64,000 nucleotides of DNA from Trifolium pratense. Taxonomy: Eukaryota; Streptophyta; Magnoliopsida; Fabales; Fabaceae. How positions within the stretch are numbered: position 1 is the stretch's first letter; every line of letters begins with the position of its first letter. Below the pieces are notes generated by a model, which did no database searches, was not told where the DNA came from, and saw nothing but the letters and a program-made list of their open reading frames with translations. Shown here one piece after another: positions 10,997 to 21,700 of the stretch. Position numbers and translations under genes: made by a program. The stretch is from the NCBI RefSeq assembly GCF_020283565.1, contig NC_060064.1, forward strand, positions 16,078,337-16,142,336. The letters are read 5' to 3'.

Positions 10997-12993
10997 CTAC
11001 TCCTCGCACCTATCCTCCTGCTCATGCCCGTCGGCTTGCTCGTCTTCTTGACCCTCCTCGAACACCCCCTCAGCATCTTCCTCCTCTTCATCAGAGTCGG
11101 CCAGGCCAGCCGGGATAACAATCTGGCCATCCTTGACCTGCCCGTTCACATGCATCCCCCGGGTCACCAGCTCCACGTCAGGATTAAGACACTTAATTTG
11201 CTGCACGGCATTCTCAAAAGCGTACTCAGTGCCCTCTACAAAATCATGGGACAGTTGAGCAATCACCCTGACCAAGTCTGCTCGGGTGGTCAATCCCTCA
11301 GCGGCTTTGTGCTCATTCTCGCCCGGAGCCATGGCAGCATTAAGCCTTTCAATCTCAACCCGAGCAGCTTCCAACTCCTCTCCCCTTTTACGGTGCTCAT
11401 CCAGCTGGTCACCCCAGTGTTGTTGCTTCTCCTTGAGGTCATCCACAGCAATTTTGAGCTGGTTGATCCGACCTTTGGCCCGCTCGTGCCTGGCCTGGGC
11501 AGTGTTCAGCTGCTCGACTAAGGATTCCCGCTCGTCATCGAGAACTAGGGAGCTCGAAATCATTCGCACCACAGCAGCCATGTCACGAGCATGCTGCTCC
11601 TTACGGACCTCAGGCTCTTGGTTGAGAATAGCAGCCCTTTCAGCTTCAAAAACCTCCGGAGGATACTTCTCAAAAAATCTGTCCACGGTAAAGCACCGAG
11701 GAACAGGAAACTTGCTGCATCCTCCCATGCCCGCATCTTCAACCGGGGAATCTCCTTCTCTTATCCTCTTTGCTGGAGGAGGCCGGGGAGCTGAGGAAGG
11801 GGTGCCCGCCGACGTCCCAATAACTTGCACGGAGGGGGTCCCCGGTCTCACTTCCTGGGAAGCTCTGGTAACAACCTTCTTCTTCCCTCGGCCAGACCTG
11901 CTCGCCTTCTCATCCTGCTTGGCCTTCAGCATGCGCTCGGCAATAGATTCCATTTCGTCTGAAAAAAAAAAAAAAATAACGAGCACATTAGTAAAGGACG
12001 AGGAATACATACCAAAATAACAGAAAATTTTTCTAAGTTAAAAGGAAAGAAAGCAATACCCAAGCACAGTTTAACCTCCCCGGCATTTTTGCACTTAAGG
12101 AGGGTCCTAGTATTAATAAAACGAGGAGAGGCCTTAGGCTCCCCGCGTTCATCTCTTATGGTAACTCCCTTACGAGTCGTCCAGACCCCGGGAGTAAAAC
12201 CGGCCACAAAGGTCTTCAGACTTTCGAAGGCAGCCATGTCCTCGGGAGACAAGTCTGCGTCCCCGGTTGTATATTCCTTGGGCTCCTTCAGGAAATGGGT
12301 GTACGACCAGCTTAACGGGAACTTAGGGACTGCCCGAGCAACACCTTGCTCGTCCCTATCTTCCTCCAGCTCCAGTAAACTCTCCCGGGCAGATGGAGAC
12401 TCTGGACGGACAACAAAGTACCTCTCCTTGAAATCCTTAACGGAATCCACAAACATTTTGAATAATTTAACATCCTCGTGATGCTTTAATGAAACCCAAT
12501 TCTGACGAGGTGCTCGCCCAACCTCCCTCGTCGGCTTACGTTGAATTTTGAAGATTCTAAAGAAAAGGGGAAGAGTGGGAAGAACGCCTTTATACGTACA
12601 GAGGTGCTCGAACCCCATAATAAAAGACCACGAGTTTGGATGCAGCTGCGACGGAGCCACCTGCAAGGCTTTAAGTACGCTGGCCGCAAAGGGGCTGAAC
12701 GGCAACCTGAGCCCCATCTCCTTAAATACAAATTCGTACATAGCGAAATCATGCCCGTCAAAAGACGAGCACACCCGTTCACCCTCCCCGGGTATACGGG
12801 TCGACCAATTTTGAAGCCCGTCTGCTCTCTGCTGCTCGACGGTCATATATAATCTTGGATCCTGGAAACTAAGCGCCGAGGCTATTCCCCGGGGTTCTGG
12901 AGCAACCCAATCCAGCGCAGGATCGGTTATGCAGTCGACCAATGTATACTTCTCCGCACCCTGGCTTTCCACAACCTCCTCGGACTCTGACAT
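10997..12993 (-). CDS. Antisense accessory gene of G1: PF04195-like N-domain plus coiled coil, two coding exons
   Basis: Encoded opposite to gag-pol. Exon 1 is 12993-12060 and exon 2 is 11958-10997. The 101-bp intron has GT-AG ends and a long T-tract before the acceptor; both sides are phase 1, giving 631 aa. The N-terminal part, with MYEFVFKEMGLRLPF and APSQLHPNSWSFIMGFEHLC near 85-132, resembles the plant 'putative gypsy type transposon' domain (PF04195). After a basic GRGKKK stretch and a Pro-rich linker comes a predicted coiled coil at about 454-521 and a strongly acidic tail (DSDEEEEDAEG). Function is unknown. Similar opposite-strand genes are known from some plant Tat/Grande-type elements. 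The splice join is my reading of the sequence and has no transcript support here. Confidence 0.8.
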
Positions 12994-13000
12994 TTTACAA

Positions 13001-13830
13001 CCTGAAATGCAGCAAAAACAAAGTGAATTCGATGATCAAATCCACCCTTTCACCGCAATTCAAGTGAAAGGGCGCAGGATAGGACGAGGACGCTGTCCCC
13101 GACCAAAGCCCTTTTCAAATGGCAATCAAAATCGTTTCCGAGGAGGATAAGGCAAATAAAGACGGGGAGATAAGCTCCCCGGCATGAAATTTAAACAACA
13201 AATTTCGTGAAATTTTCTCTAAAGACGGGGAGGTAAGCTCCCCGGCATGAAATTTTGACAACAAATTTCATGTAAAAATTTCTAAGTTAAAAACGGGGAG
13301 GTAAGCTCCCCGGCATGAAGTTTAAACAGCAAATTTCATGAAAAATTTTCTAAGTTAAAAAGGGGGGAGATAGGCTCCCCGTCACGAAGTCAAACTATCT
13401 AAAGTTTCAAACGGGGAGATAGGCTCCCCGTCACCCAAACAAACTATCCAAAGTTTCAAACGGGGAGATAGGCTCCCCGGCTCTTAATAAACTATCCAAA
13501 GTTTCAAACGGGGAGATAGGCTCCCCGTCACTAGTCGTCTAATCTAAAGTTTCAAAAGGGAGGAAAGCTCCCCGGCACTAAATCCATATGGTGCCCGGCA
13601 CGTTCATCCTAATGTTCATAAATTCATACATTCTTCATGTAAAAAAAAACGCCCAAAACTGGGCAGAAATGACAAAAGATAGATCTAAGCAAGAAAATTT
13701 GGAAGAATTACCTTGAATGTAAGGGAAATCTGGAGCGATTTGACTAGGATGTTTAAACTTCAGAGAAATCCACAAGTGAAGAGAGAGAGTGAAAAGTAAA
13801 AATGAAGTTCACTCTCCTCTATTATATAGA
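13001..13830 (-). promoter_or_regulatory. Promoter, 5' UTR and 5' UTR intron of the G1 antisense gene
   Basis: On the - strand a TATA box (TATATAAT, 13829-13822) is followed by a short leader. A splice donor CAAG/GTAATT ends an exon at 13712, and an acceptor TTTCAG/G begins the next exon at 13001, just before the ATG at 12993. The inferred 5' UTR intron (13711-13002, 710 bp) contains all of hairpin repeat block B. Donor and acceptor fit consensus, but the structure is inference without RNA data. Confidence 0.5.
13161..13580. repeat. Hairpin tandem repeat block B of G1
   Basis: About eight units (starts near 13161, 13224, 13292, 13362, 13411, 13460, 13508, 13556) each carry GGGGAGATAGGCTCCCC or GGGGAGGTAAGCTCCCC followed by an AT-rich spacer. 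The first units have a period near 65-68 bp and share the spacer type of block A; the later ones have a period of 49 bp with a CAAAGTTTCAAA spacer. Blocks A and B flank the antisense gene on both sides. Confidence 0.9.
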
Positions 13831-13934
13831 TCAAGCCAGGAAAGTGAAGAGACGCTTTGATCCAATGGTCCTTACACCCCCTCGTAAAAATCAAAGCAGT
13901 AAATGCACCCTTTCACGTCCCCAATGAAAGAGGA

Positions 13935-14205
13935 TGCTCGAATTTCACTCGAGCAAGTCTTCAAGCAAAAAGCTGCGCTTCGCAGAAAACCTCCTCGTTG
14001 CTAACTTCTTCGTCATAGCAACGAGCAACAATTCCTTTATCTCCTCGTCATAAGTACGAGCAACAAATCCTTCTCGTAGTTATCTCCTCGCAGTAGATAC
14101 GAGCAGAATACTAAATATCCTCGAAAAACCACTTCGAGCAAAACATTGCAGATACTCGCTGCGAGCAAAGCCTAGACGAGCAAATTCCTCGTCCACTTTC
14201 GTTCA
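13935..14205. repeat. Cluster of short CTCGT...ACGAGCA hairpins
   Basis: At least six short imperfect inverted pairs follow one another, for example CTCGTCATAAGTACGAG and CTCGCTGCGAGCA. They lie upstream of the antisense TATA box and between it and the 3' LTR. They could form small cruciforms or serve as repeated protein-binding sites for the antisense promoter; that role is inference. Confidence 0.6.
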
Positions 14206-14283
14206 AGAGAGGTTGCAAGGAGATTTCCTTCTGCACTTGGGCACACATCTAAAGTCATCACTCCTATGCCTAGGAGCAACGAC

Positions 14284-14295
14284 TTGGGGGGCTCC
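14284..14295 (+). other. Polypurine tract of G1
   Basis: CTTGGGGGGCTC directly precedes the 3' LTR at 14296. G-rich tracts at this place prime plus-strand DNA synthesis in LTR elements. Confidence 0.75.
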
Positions 14296-14750
14296 TGTTC
14301 TGGACTAGACTAATGCTAGTCCACCTAGACCCTCACAAAGTCCACATGGCTTGCCCAATCACCTCCATGTCAGCATGGCACAACCTCTCCACCAAGATAG
14401 GGTAAAATTACTACTCTACCCACTATCTAAGGGTGATATCTTGGCAGTCCCTCTTAATGGGCCTTGGCTAGTCCAGCCCACTAAGAGGACCTTTGGCCCA
14501 GAGCTGGGGGCTATAAATACTCTCCCTCTTGGGAGAGCAAGGTAGAACACTATTCATTATCACAATTACTCTCTCTCTCTAACTTCTCTCTAGTATCTCT
14601 TTTGCTCTCTACCTTTACTGACTTAGGCATCGGAGCACCTGCAGGTACAACCCCCCCCTCCGTGGATCATCTGCTCGGACCTGCTGCCTATCACCTGCTC
14701 AACGGACTTCCAGCTGGCCTTCTACCTGTTCTGATCAACAGTTAAGATCA
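14296..14750 (+). repeat. 3' LTR of G1
   Basis: 455-bp direct repeat of 3459-3913, with TATAAATA at 14512-14519. Read-through from this LTR would run toward and antisense to the ABCA1 gene, whose stop codon lies about 1 kb downstream. Confidence 0.97.
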
Positions 14751-14755
14751 ATAAC

Positions 14756-15770
14756 CATGTTTGCAATCAGATATGTACTGTACAATACTACAATGCAAGA
14801 TCATAACCAGTTCAAAGGTGTCAACCATTTCCAGTGTCTGTTGTTGCCAAATCTCAATTGGGGTCAACTCAAAGGTCAAGGTGCTTTGTGAATTCAATTT
14901 AGTATGATGATACATACATATAAAATTCAATTTTTAACATTACCTGAAACCCACATCGCAACTACAAAGTCTTGTGATTGGACCCGAGTAAGAAATGTAC
15001 GATTACCAATATCAACATTGTTAGTTGAGTTAGACTTTAAAGACATGTTACTAAATGCAATGTTAACTCACTGTAAATGAATTTTGAAGGCTCCACAATT
15101 TTTTTAATAAATCTACTATATTAATTATGTTATTAATTCATATGCCAACATTTTAAACAGCATGATTGCTGCAAGAATCCACTATTCTTTTCCTTCGATT
15201 ACAGCTGACCAATAAAATAATCCTTCAAGAAATGGTCGGTAACTGCAGTTGTTAACTGATAGGTGCAATCTAACATGAATAACTAAATTCAAATCATCTA
15301 TCCCTTTTATCTGTCTCTTTCTCATACTTAAAAGAATGACAGTTCTGCTATTTTATATTTAGCCAAATCAATGAGATAGAAAAAGAAAACGTCGTTTGAT
15401 TCCATTAGACGTGCGTACTTACCAGATATATGATTGTGGTGGGTCATTTGATCAATAAGCAAAAACCATTCAAGCAAAGAACCACAACAAAGATTGAAGA
15501 TAATCCTAAAACGGTATCCTAAACAACTCCAAAAGTTGGTGAAGCAGTAAGATTGAATATATAAGTCCCGTAATGCCACAAGTTTATAACTCAGAATCTA
15601 TTTACAATTCAACGTTACTATAATAACTGACTATACAATATACAAGGCCTTACTTAGAATCTCACCCAGGGCCTTCCGTTAGATTTCACTACTAGTAAAA
15701 TTGTAGAAGTTAAGAGTGTTATAATTTTGATACATCATTTTATGAAAGAAAATGGTGGAATAAGGGCGTC
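14756..15770. other. Intergenic stretch between G1 and the ABCA1 stop codon
   Basis: AT-rich with no supported gene. Before the G1 insertion this stretch joined 2905-3453, so the two convergent host genes were separated by roughly 1.5 kb. It must contain the ABCA1 3' untranslated region on the - strand; no clear polyadenylation signal was chosen. Confidence 0.6.
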
Positions 15771-18700
15771 TCATGAATTAGCTGCAAAATGATTAAATAT
15801 AGTCTCTAGAGTTGATTGGCTGAGGCTGTACTCTGCTATCCCTAACCTATCTCTGCAAAAGTGGTAAAATTTAATTGCTTTGTCCAACAAGATTGTGGAA
15901 AATAAAAAAATAAAACATGTATTTGTACTTTACCTGTTTGCTTCAAGAAGTCCAAAAACATCTGCCAGCGAAAAGTCCTCATCACAAGGTAACTGCAGCA
16001 AAGAATCAATGAATTATCGTTTGCACTGTAAAATAAAGGCCAGTTACATCATACACAGTGTATATATATGCAAGTTCTGCCCATGGAAGAACATCAACCA
16101 ACTAAAGATATGTTTAACATTACTGAACATAAAGGCCGACTCTTCTAACAGTGATTTGGTCCAACAGTGAAACAAAGAAAGTATGTAGATCGAGGAAGGT
16201 TTTATACAGGCTAAAGCAGTCTCCACGAGCGTGGTTTGGGAGATTCACAAGCAATGGTGTGCTTGGAATAGATCTAAAAAGTGTCTGATCCTTTCCTAGA
16301 CCTTTAAATGACAGGAGTTTGGTAAAACCAAGCAAGCAACCAAGATTTTAATATCTGTAGCCAATGAAATGGAGAGAAGAACAGAAAACAAAGGGATTTT
16401 CATATCTGTGTTGTTTGTTTCCCATAAAACCTAACAAATGAGTTAGAACGTTGAACTGGTTTACTTCCAATTCAATTCAATATTACACACGTGAAAATTT
16501 AGACATGATTTTTCAACCATAATGTGGAGTTTTAGCATAAAAGTAATGTGGTAACTCAAAAATACCTGGTATCTGATGCTTAAACCATTGTATCCCTGGC
16601 ATTTTGCTCCACGAAATGAAGAGAGAATAAATGAGTCAATTTCTGAGAATTTTTGTTTTGATAACCACCACTCAGAAAACACTGGCAATGGAATACCACC
16701 TAGATTACCAACAGAATAGAAAAGGGGGAATTAATACTAGAATAACATTTATGCATTTTCGTTGAAATATAAGAGAACAATGTTATCGTATGAACAAGTA
16801 AAAGAACAAGCTTGTAAGTAACCACTGATCTTACATATTAAACACAATGGAAAATTGGGAATTCATTGAAGAAAAAATTTCAGAAGCACATGTCCTTTTT
16901 CAGATATACAAACGCATTTTTCAATGAGAAAATTAACTTATAATACTAAGAATAGGAATCAAAGCTTTGAAAGGAAGGTTCACACTTACCATCTCGAAAT
17001 AATTGTTCGGATAACTGTTCCTGAGAGGCCCCATCACAGTCAGGTGTACAGCGCATTAGAGTCTTCACTCTTTCTTCGTTGCCAAGCCAGCGTCCAATTA
17101 AGCCTATCATCTCTGATGTCAAGCTAATCTCTGCAATGGAGGTATTTCCTGAGGCGGAAGAATCAGCACCTCCAATGCAAATTTCAAGGTCATTAAGTAA
17201 GCTTCTAGGTTGAGAAGGGACATCAAAAAGCAATTCCTGAATAGCTTGGCAGAGTGTTTGCAAGTCCACAGAGCTCACTTCAGTAGGTTTTAACTGGAAA
17301 CAGGGAAACTAAGAATTACATATTTGAAGGTGCTTTTGTCAGGGAAAAACAAGGAAGCACAAAGAAAATGTGCCTCTTCTTGTCGTAACCATAAATACCT
17401 CTAGTTCTAGATGATTGCCAAATCTTGTTTTTAGATGCTGCGGACTTCCAATGCATCTTAGTTGCCCACCAACCTTTAACAAACACAATATAAATTGATC
17501 GGTATATGTTTTTGGGTACATACTGTGGCTTCAAGAATGTAAAGAGAATCGAAAATAAGCTTGTACCATAATGCCTATTCTGGTACACAAGGCTTGAGCT
17601 TCATTCATGCTATGGGTGGTAAGAATAACTGCAGTCTTTCCTCGTCTAGTTGAGATTCTAGATATTACATCCCACATGAATCTTTTGGCAATGGGATCCA
17701 TTCCTAAGGGAAGCATAAAATATTAGATCCGACAGGTAATAACTATGCAAGTCATCAAGCATATGCAAATATGAAATATCTCGCACGTAACTAATCTATA
17801 TGTATGTTTTAGAAACTATTTTGTTTCAAATGAGGTCCAGTTGCTTTGGCCCAATTACCTAGACCAAAGCAAATCCAATAATTGGATGCATGCCCCTTCA
17901 ATTTAAAGCTCACCAGTATTGATACATTATGTACAAATAAATTATGCAGACACTACTTTGAAACAGACTTTTGATCATAGAATTTAAGACAACAATTACT
18001 TAATTCTAGACCACTTGGTGATCTGGGTTCCCATAGCATGTCAACGAACCAACTGAACTAAAAGTTTAGAATTTTAAACCAAGGTCCTTGTGTTTTTTGA
18101 AACTCTAAAATTAAAATCGACAAAGGCATTTGGATGATGTTCAAAAAACTATAATAATTTGGAATGACTACCTGTGGATGGTTCATCAAGAATGACAATA
18201 GGAGGATCTCCAATCATTGCTATTGCAACAGATAGTTTTCTTTTATTCCCTCCACTAAGTGAAAATGATGGTTTATTAGCATGCTTCAATAAGTCAAACT
18301 CCACCAGCTTTTCCATAACAACCTGTACAAATTATAATTGTCAATTGTTGAAAATTTGATAGATCAGGATCTTTGTAAATATTGTATAGATTATTTTAGC
18401 AATTGTGTTATTTTAACAACTAAAATGTGATACCTTTTGCGACAGCAATCTAAGAGATTAACACAGTATAAGTAGGTGGTTAATTACATTTGGACGTGAT
18501 TGACCAAAACAATTTTTACGTGTTCAAATCTACATGAAATTTAGGGAAACATATTTGCCAATCAAGGGCACATGTGTATTTGGTTATGACCGACACAAAT
18601 ATTTGGTTAAGACAGACACAAATATTGATCTTTTGGTGAAGAAGTCAGATTTACGAAGTAATTTTCAGACACTTGCTCACAACTCTTTCCGATGAGGTTA

Positions 18701-21700
18701 CTTCAATAATTTCCCATTCATATAAATTCCAACACTATATAAGGAGGTCAAATGTCTGTAATGGGTTGTAATTTCTTGGCCTTTTCATGATCATATACCT
18801 CATGAACAAGATGAAAGAGTAATGCTTTTCTTATTTTTAAGATTTGAGGTGTAAATTATAAAATGATTAGCTATCCGACACACAAAAGAATGGTATTGCC
18901 ATAAATCATCCAAACGAAGACAAGCACTAAAGTAACCATGAACTGCTTGCACATACATTGTTGATTGTGTAGTCTGGAACACTTTTTATTCTAGCATAGA
19001 GCTCAAGATGCTCTTTGACAGTTAAGAATTCCAACAGAGCATCAAATTGTGGACAATATCCAATCTGAAAGTACAAATCAAGATAAAAAAGTAAGAGCCG
19101 GATGGATTTAGGTAAATCTTCAATCTATGATTGTACTCCCTCCGGTCCTTTTTATAAGAAACAGTCAATTTTTTTGGTTCATTGAATAATTATTGTATTT
19201 AGTCCATAATATAAACCAAATACATTAATTATTGAATGAACCCGAAAAGTTAAAAGTTTCTTATAAAAAGGACCGGAGGGAGTATGTTTTTGTTTGTGGG
19301 GAAGAAGAAAAATATACATACATATTTACGAGCAGCCTTGGGATGGGAACATATATCTTTGCCAAAAATAAAAGCAGTCCCATCAGAAGGAGATTCTTCC
19401 CCTATATGGAAACAAAAAAACAAAACTTTTAGCAGCCAGCCCATAAGAACCAGAGAGAGATGCCAACTTTAAAGGTATCCAATTTTTAGCAATCATAACT
19501 ATGAAAAACCTTTTTACTGGTATAATTTTTTTGAGATCTGTCAAAAGTTTTGCCTAATTCCATAACTCATCATCTTTGCTTTGCCTAAATTAGCAGATTG
19601 TGCTTACGCAGCAAATAAACACAGCATATTCAAAAGAAGAAAAGGCAGAATTAAGTAAAATTTTCCTTTATGATATAAGTCAATTATTTTTTAACAATGC
19701 ATGTTTTCATAGGATTTTAGAAAATAAGTTTGGTAGCCAAAAAATTGGCATATCACAGTATGACTAGCAGTATTATCATGTCCAAAAAATTGATATACCG
19801 CATAGCATAGAAAGTGTTGTGGTCTTTCCAGCTCCATTTGTTCCTAAAAAGCCAAAGCATTCTCCTTCCTGAACTGAGAAGGTTAATGAATCTACTGCAA
19901 CCTTTTTCCCATGTTTCTTCTCTTCAGAATACACCTTAAATTAAGAAAAGAAATCATCATGGTAATCACAAGAAAATATTTTTAATGGAAAACACGTTGA
20001 AGAAAATAATCACGGGAAATACCTTGCGAAGATTGCGCAAGTAGATAATGGCATTGCCAATGGAACCTGAGAGTACTCTACTTCTTTCTGTTTTCACATC
20101 AACGTCTTCGTTGAGGTCCGTAAAAATAGTTTCTGGAGAAGGTTCTAATAAGGGTTCCAGATAAGTAGTATTACGTGGGAAAATATTAATTTTCCGCCAC
20201 CACTTCTTGATTGTGAATGGAGTCAATTTGAGGGAAGGAAAAATTTCAAGCCCGAGTGTCAATAAAAAATAAATAACGCTCTGTGATAGAAAATAAAATG
20301 GAATTAGACAGAGTGAAATAATTTTCTGTACAAATCTTTACGTGTAAATGTGTTTTGTTTTATACTATCACTAATGAATTACTTTTCAGAAAAACATCTT
20401 CATGTCTTTGCAGTTTTAAACTTCAAAAGTTAGAATATCAATAATAAGAAACTCAATAGCAGCAAAATTAGATGAAAAGGCTTAGACCTCAACAGCAAGA
20501 TAACAAATGGAGGCACCCGTAACATTCCAGTCAAATACTCCATCACTTGTTTTATCTTTCATTCCTTGCCGCAGAAGAGCTAATGAAGCAAGTCCGTCAG
20601 CAAAGCAAAATCCAGGAGATATTCTGAAAAAGTTCTGATGAAGAACATAAAACAGTAAAAAACTCTGGTGAACCACAGTAACAAAAAACGAGCAATTAAA
20701 GAAGCTAAAAACTAGTTGCATATCATTGCAAATAGCCTCTCTTTAATTTATATAGAGGTACAATCTAAATTAATAATAAAATATTTAGCACTTCTCTAAG
20801 TTCTGTTCTATTGTTCTTCTCCATCACAGTGAAAGCCCACAAATGAGACTGCTGACTAAGTAACATAAAAACTTCAAACCCATTTCTTATCACACGGGAT
20901 AGAAAGTAACTAACCAGTTTTTAGTATCCACTCAAAATGGAATTGTTCGAAATAGTCATTTTCATGTATGTTTCCCATTGAAAATAGGAGCACTTTAAGT
21001 ATTAGGTTCGTGTATGTTTAGATTCATGTATTTAGGGAGTTCTACTTGTATTTATTTCTCCTTGTATATATAGCATGCAATTAATTATGGAGTTTATATA
21101 GTAATATTCATGGTTGCTGAGTGTTTTACTCAATCAAGCACATTCAGAAAAATCATTCTCCGTATTTTTCACAAGAATCATTCCAAGATAAAGTAGAAAG
21201 TGGTAAAAGTAATATACAGCTCAAGGAACACAATGGATGCTAAAAAGATGAAAGTAATCTGATTTTTTTTAGAATTAGTTCCGCCTAAAATGTTCTCCCT
21301 CTGTTTTTAGCATTTAGGGAAAACATTAGCTTGAGTAAGGGCATGAAATCCATGCTTATAACACCAGAAAAAAATAATTTTCTGTACCTTAAGAAAAGAA
21401 TTGGCACTTATTGTGGATGGGATGAGTCCCATAATGAATGAGATAACCATCAGTATCAATCCAGAAAAAAAGTGAACCAGAAGAACCACGTTCTGTCAAA
21501 CAAGTTAACATCTTAGCATTTTATAAGATTGATAACAAACAAATGAAAAAATTGATGCCTCTTGATACCTGAGCCATGGTATGGTCAAAAAAGAAAAATG
21601 TAAGGCAATAAGTCGACGATGCAATTGCAAGTCCATATTCCAAAAGCATGATGATCGTGGGTAACAAAGAAACTCCTCCAACAAACTGATCCAAACCTAT

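Larger units (their letters stand above)
3454..14755 (+). mobile_element. Complete Ty3/gypsy LTR retrotransposon, Tat lineage (element G1)
   Basis: The element body runs 3459-14750 and is bounded by a 5-bp target-site duplication ATAAC at 3454-3458 and 14751-14755. Both LTRs are 455 bp, start TG and end CA, and differ at only one visible position. Internal parts in order are a primer binding site, one gag-pol ORF (4003-9825), a non-coding hairpin-repeat block, a spliced antisense gene (10997-12993), a second hairpin-repeat block and a polypurine tract. The extra RNase H domain after the RT-linked RNase H places it in the Tat lineage. It lies between the convergent 3' ends of HSFB3 and ABCA1. 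The near-identical LTRs and open ORF mean a very recent insertion; the copy may still be active. Confidence 0.96.

Noticed and set aside
11286..12020. 244-aa + strand ORF opposite the G1 antisense gene
   Set aside because: It is the complement of the antisense coding exon; composition is Ser/Leu-rich with no motif, while the - strand frame has splice sites and domains.
10329..13580. CRISPR-like array
   Set aside because: Regular palindromic repeats with spacers look superficially similar, but the spacers are repeats too, the context is a plant retrotransposon, and no cas gene exists.
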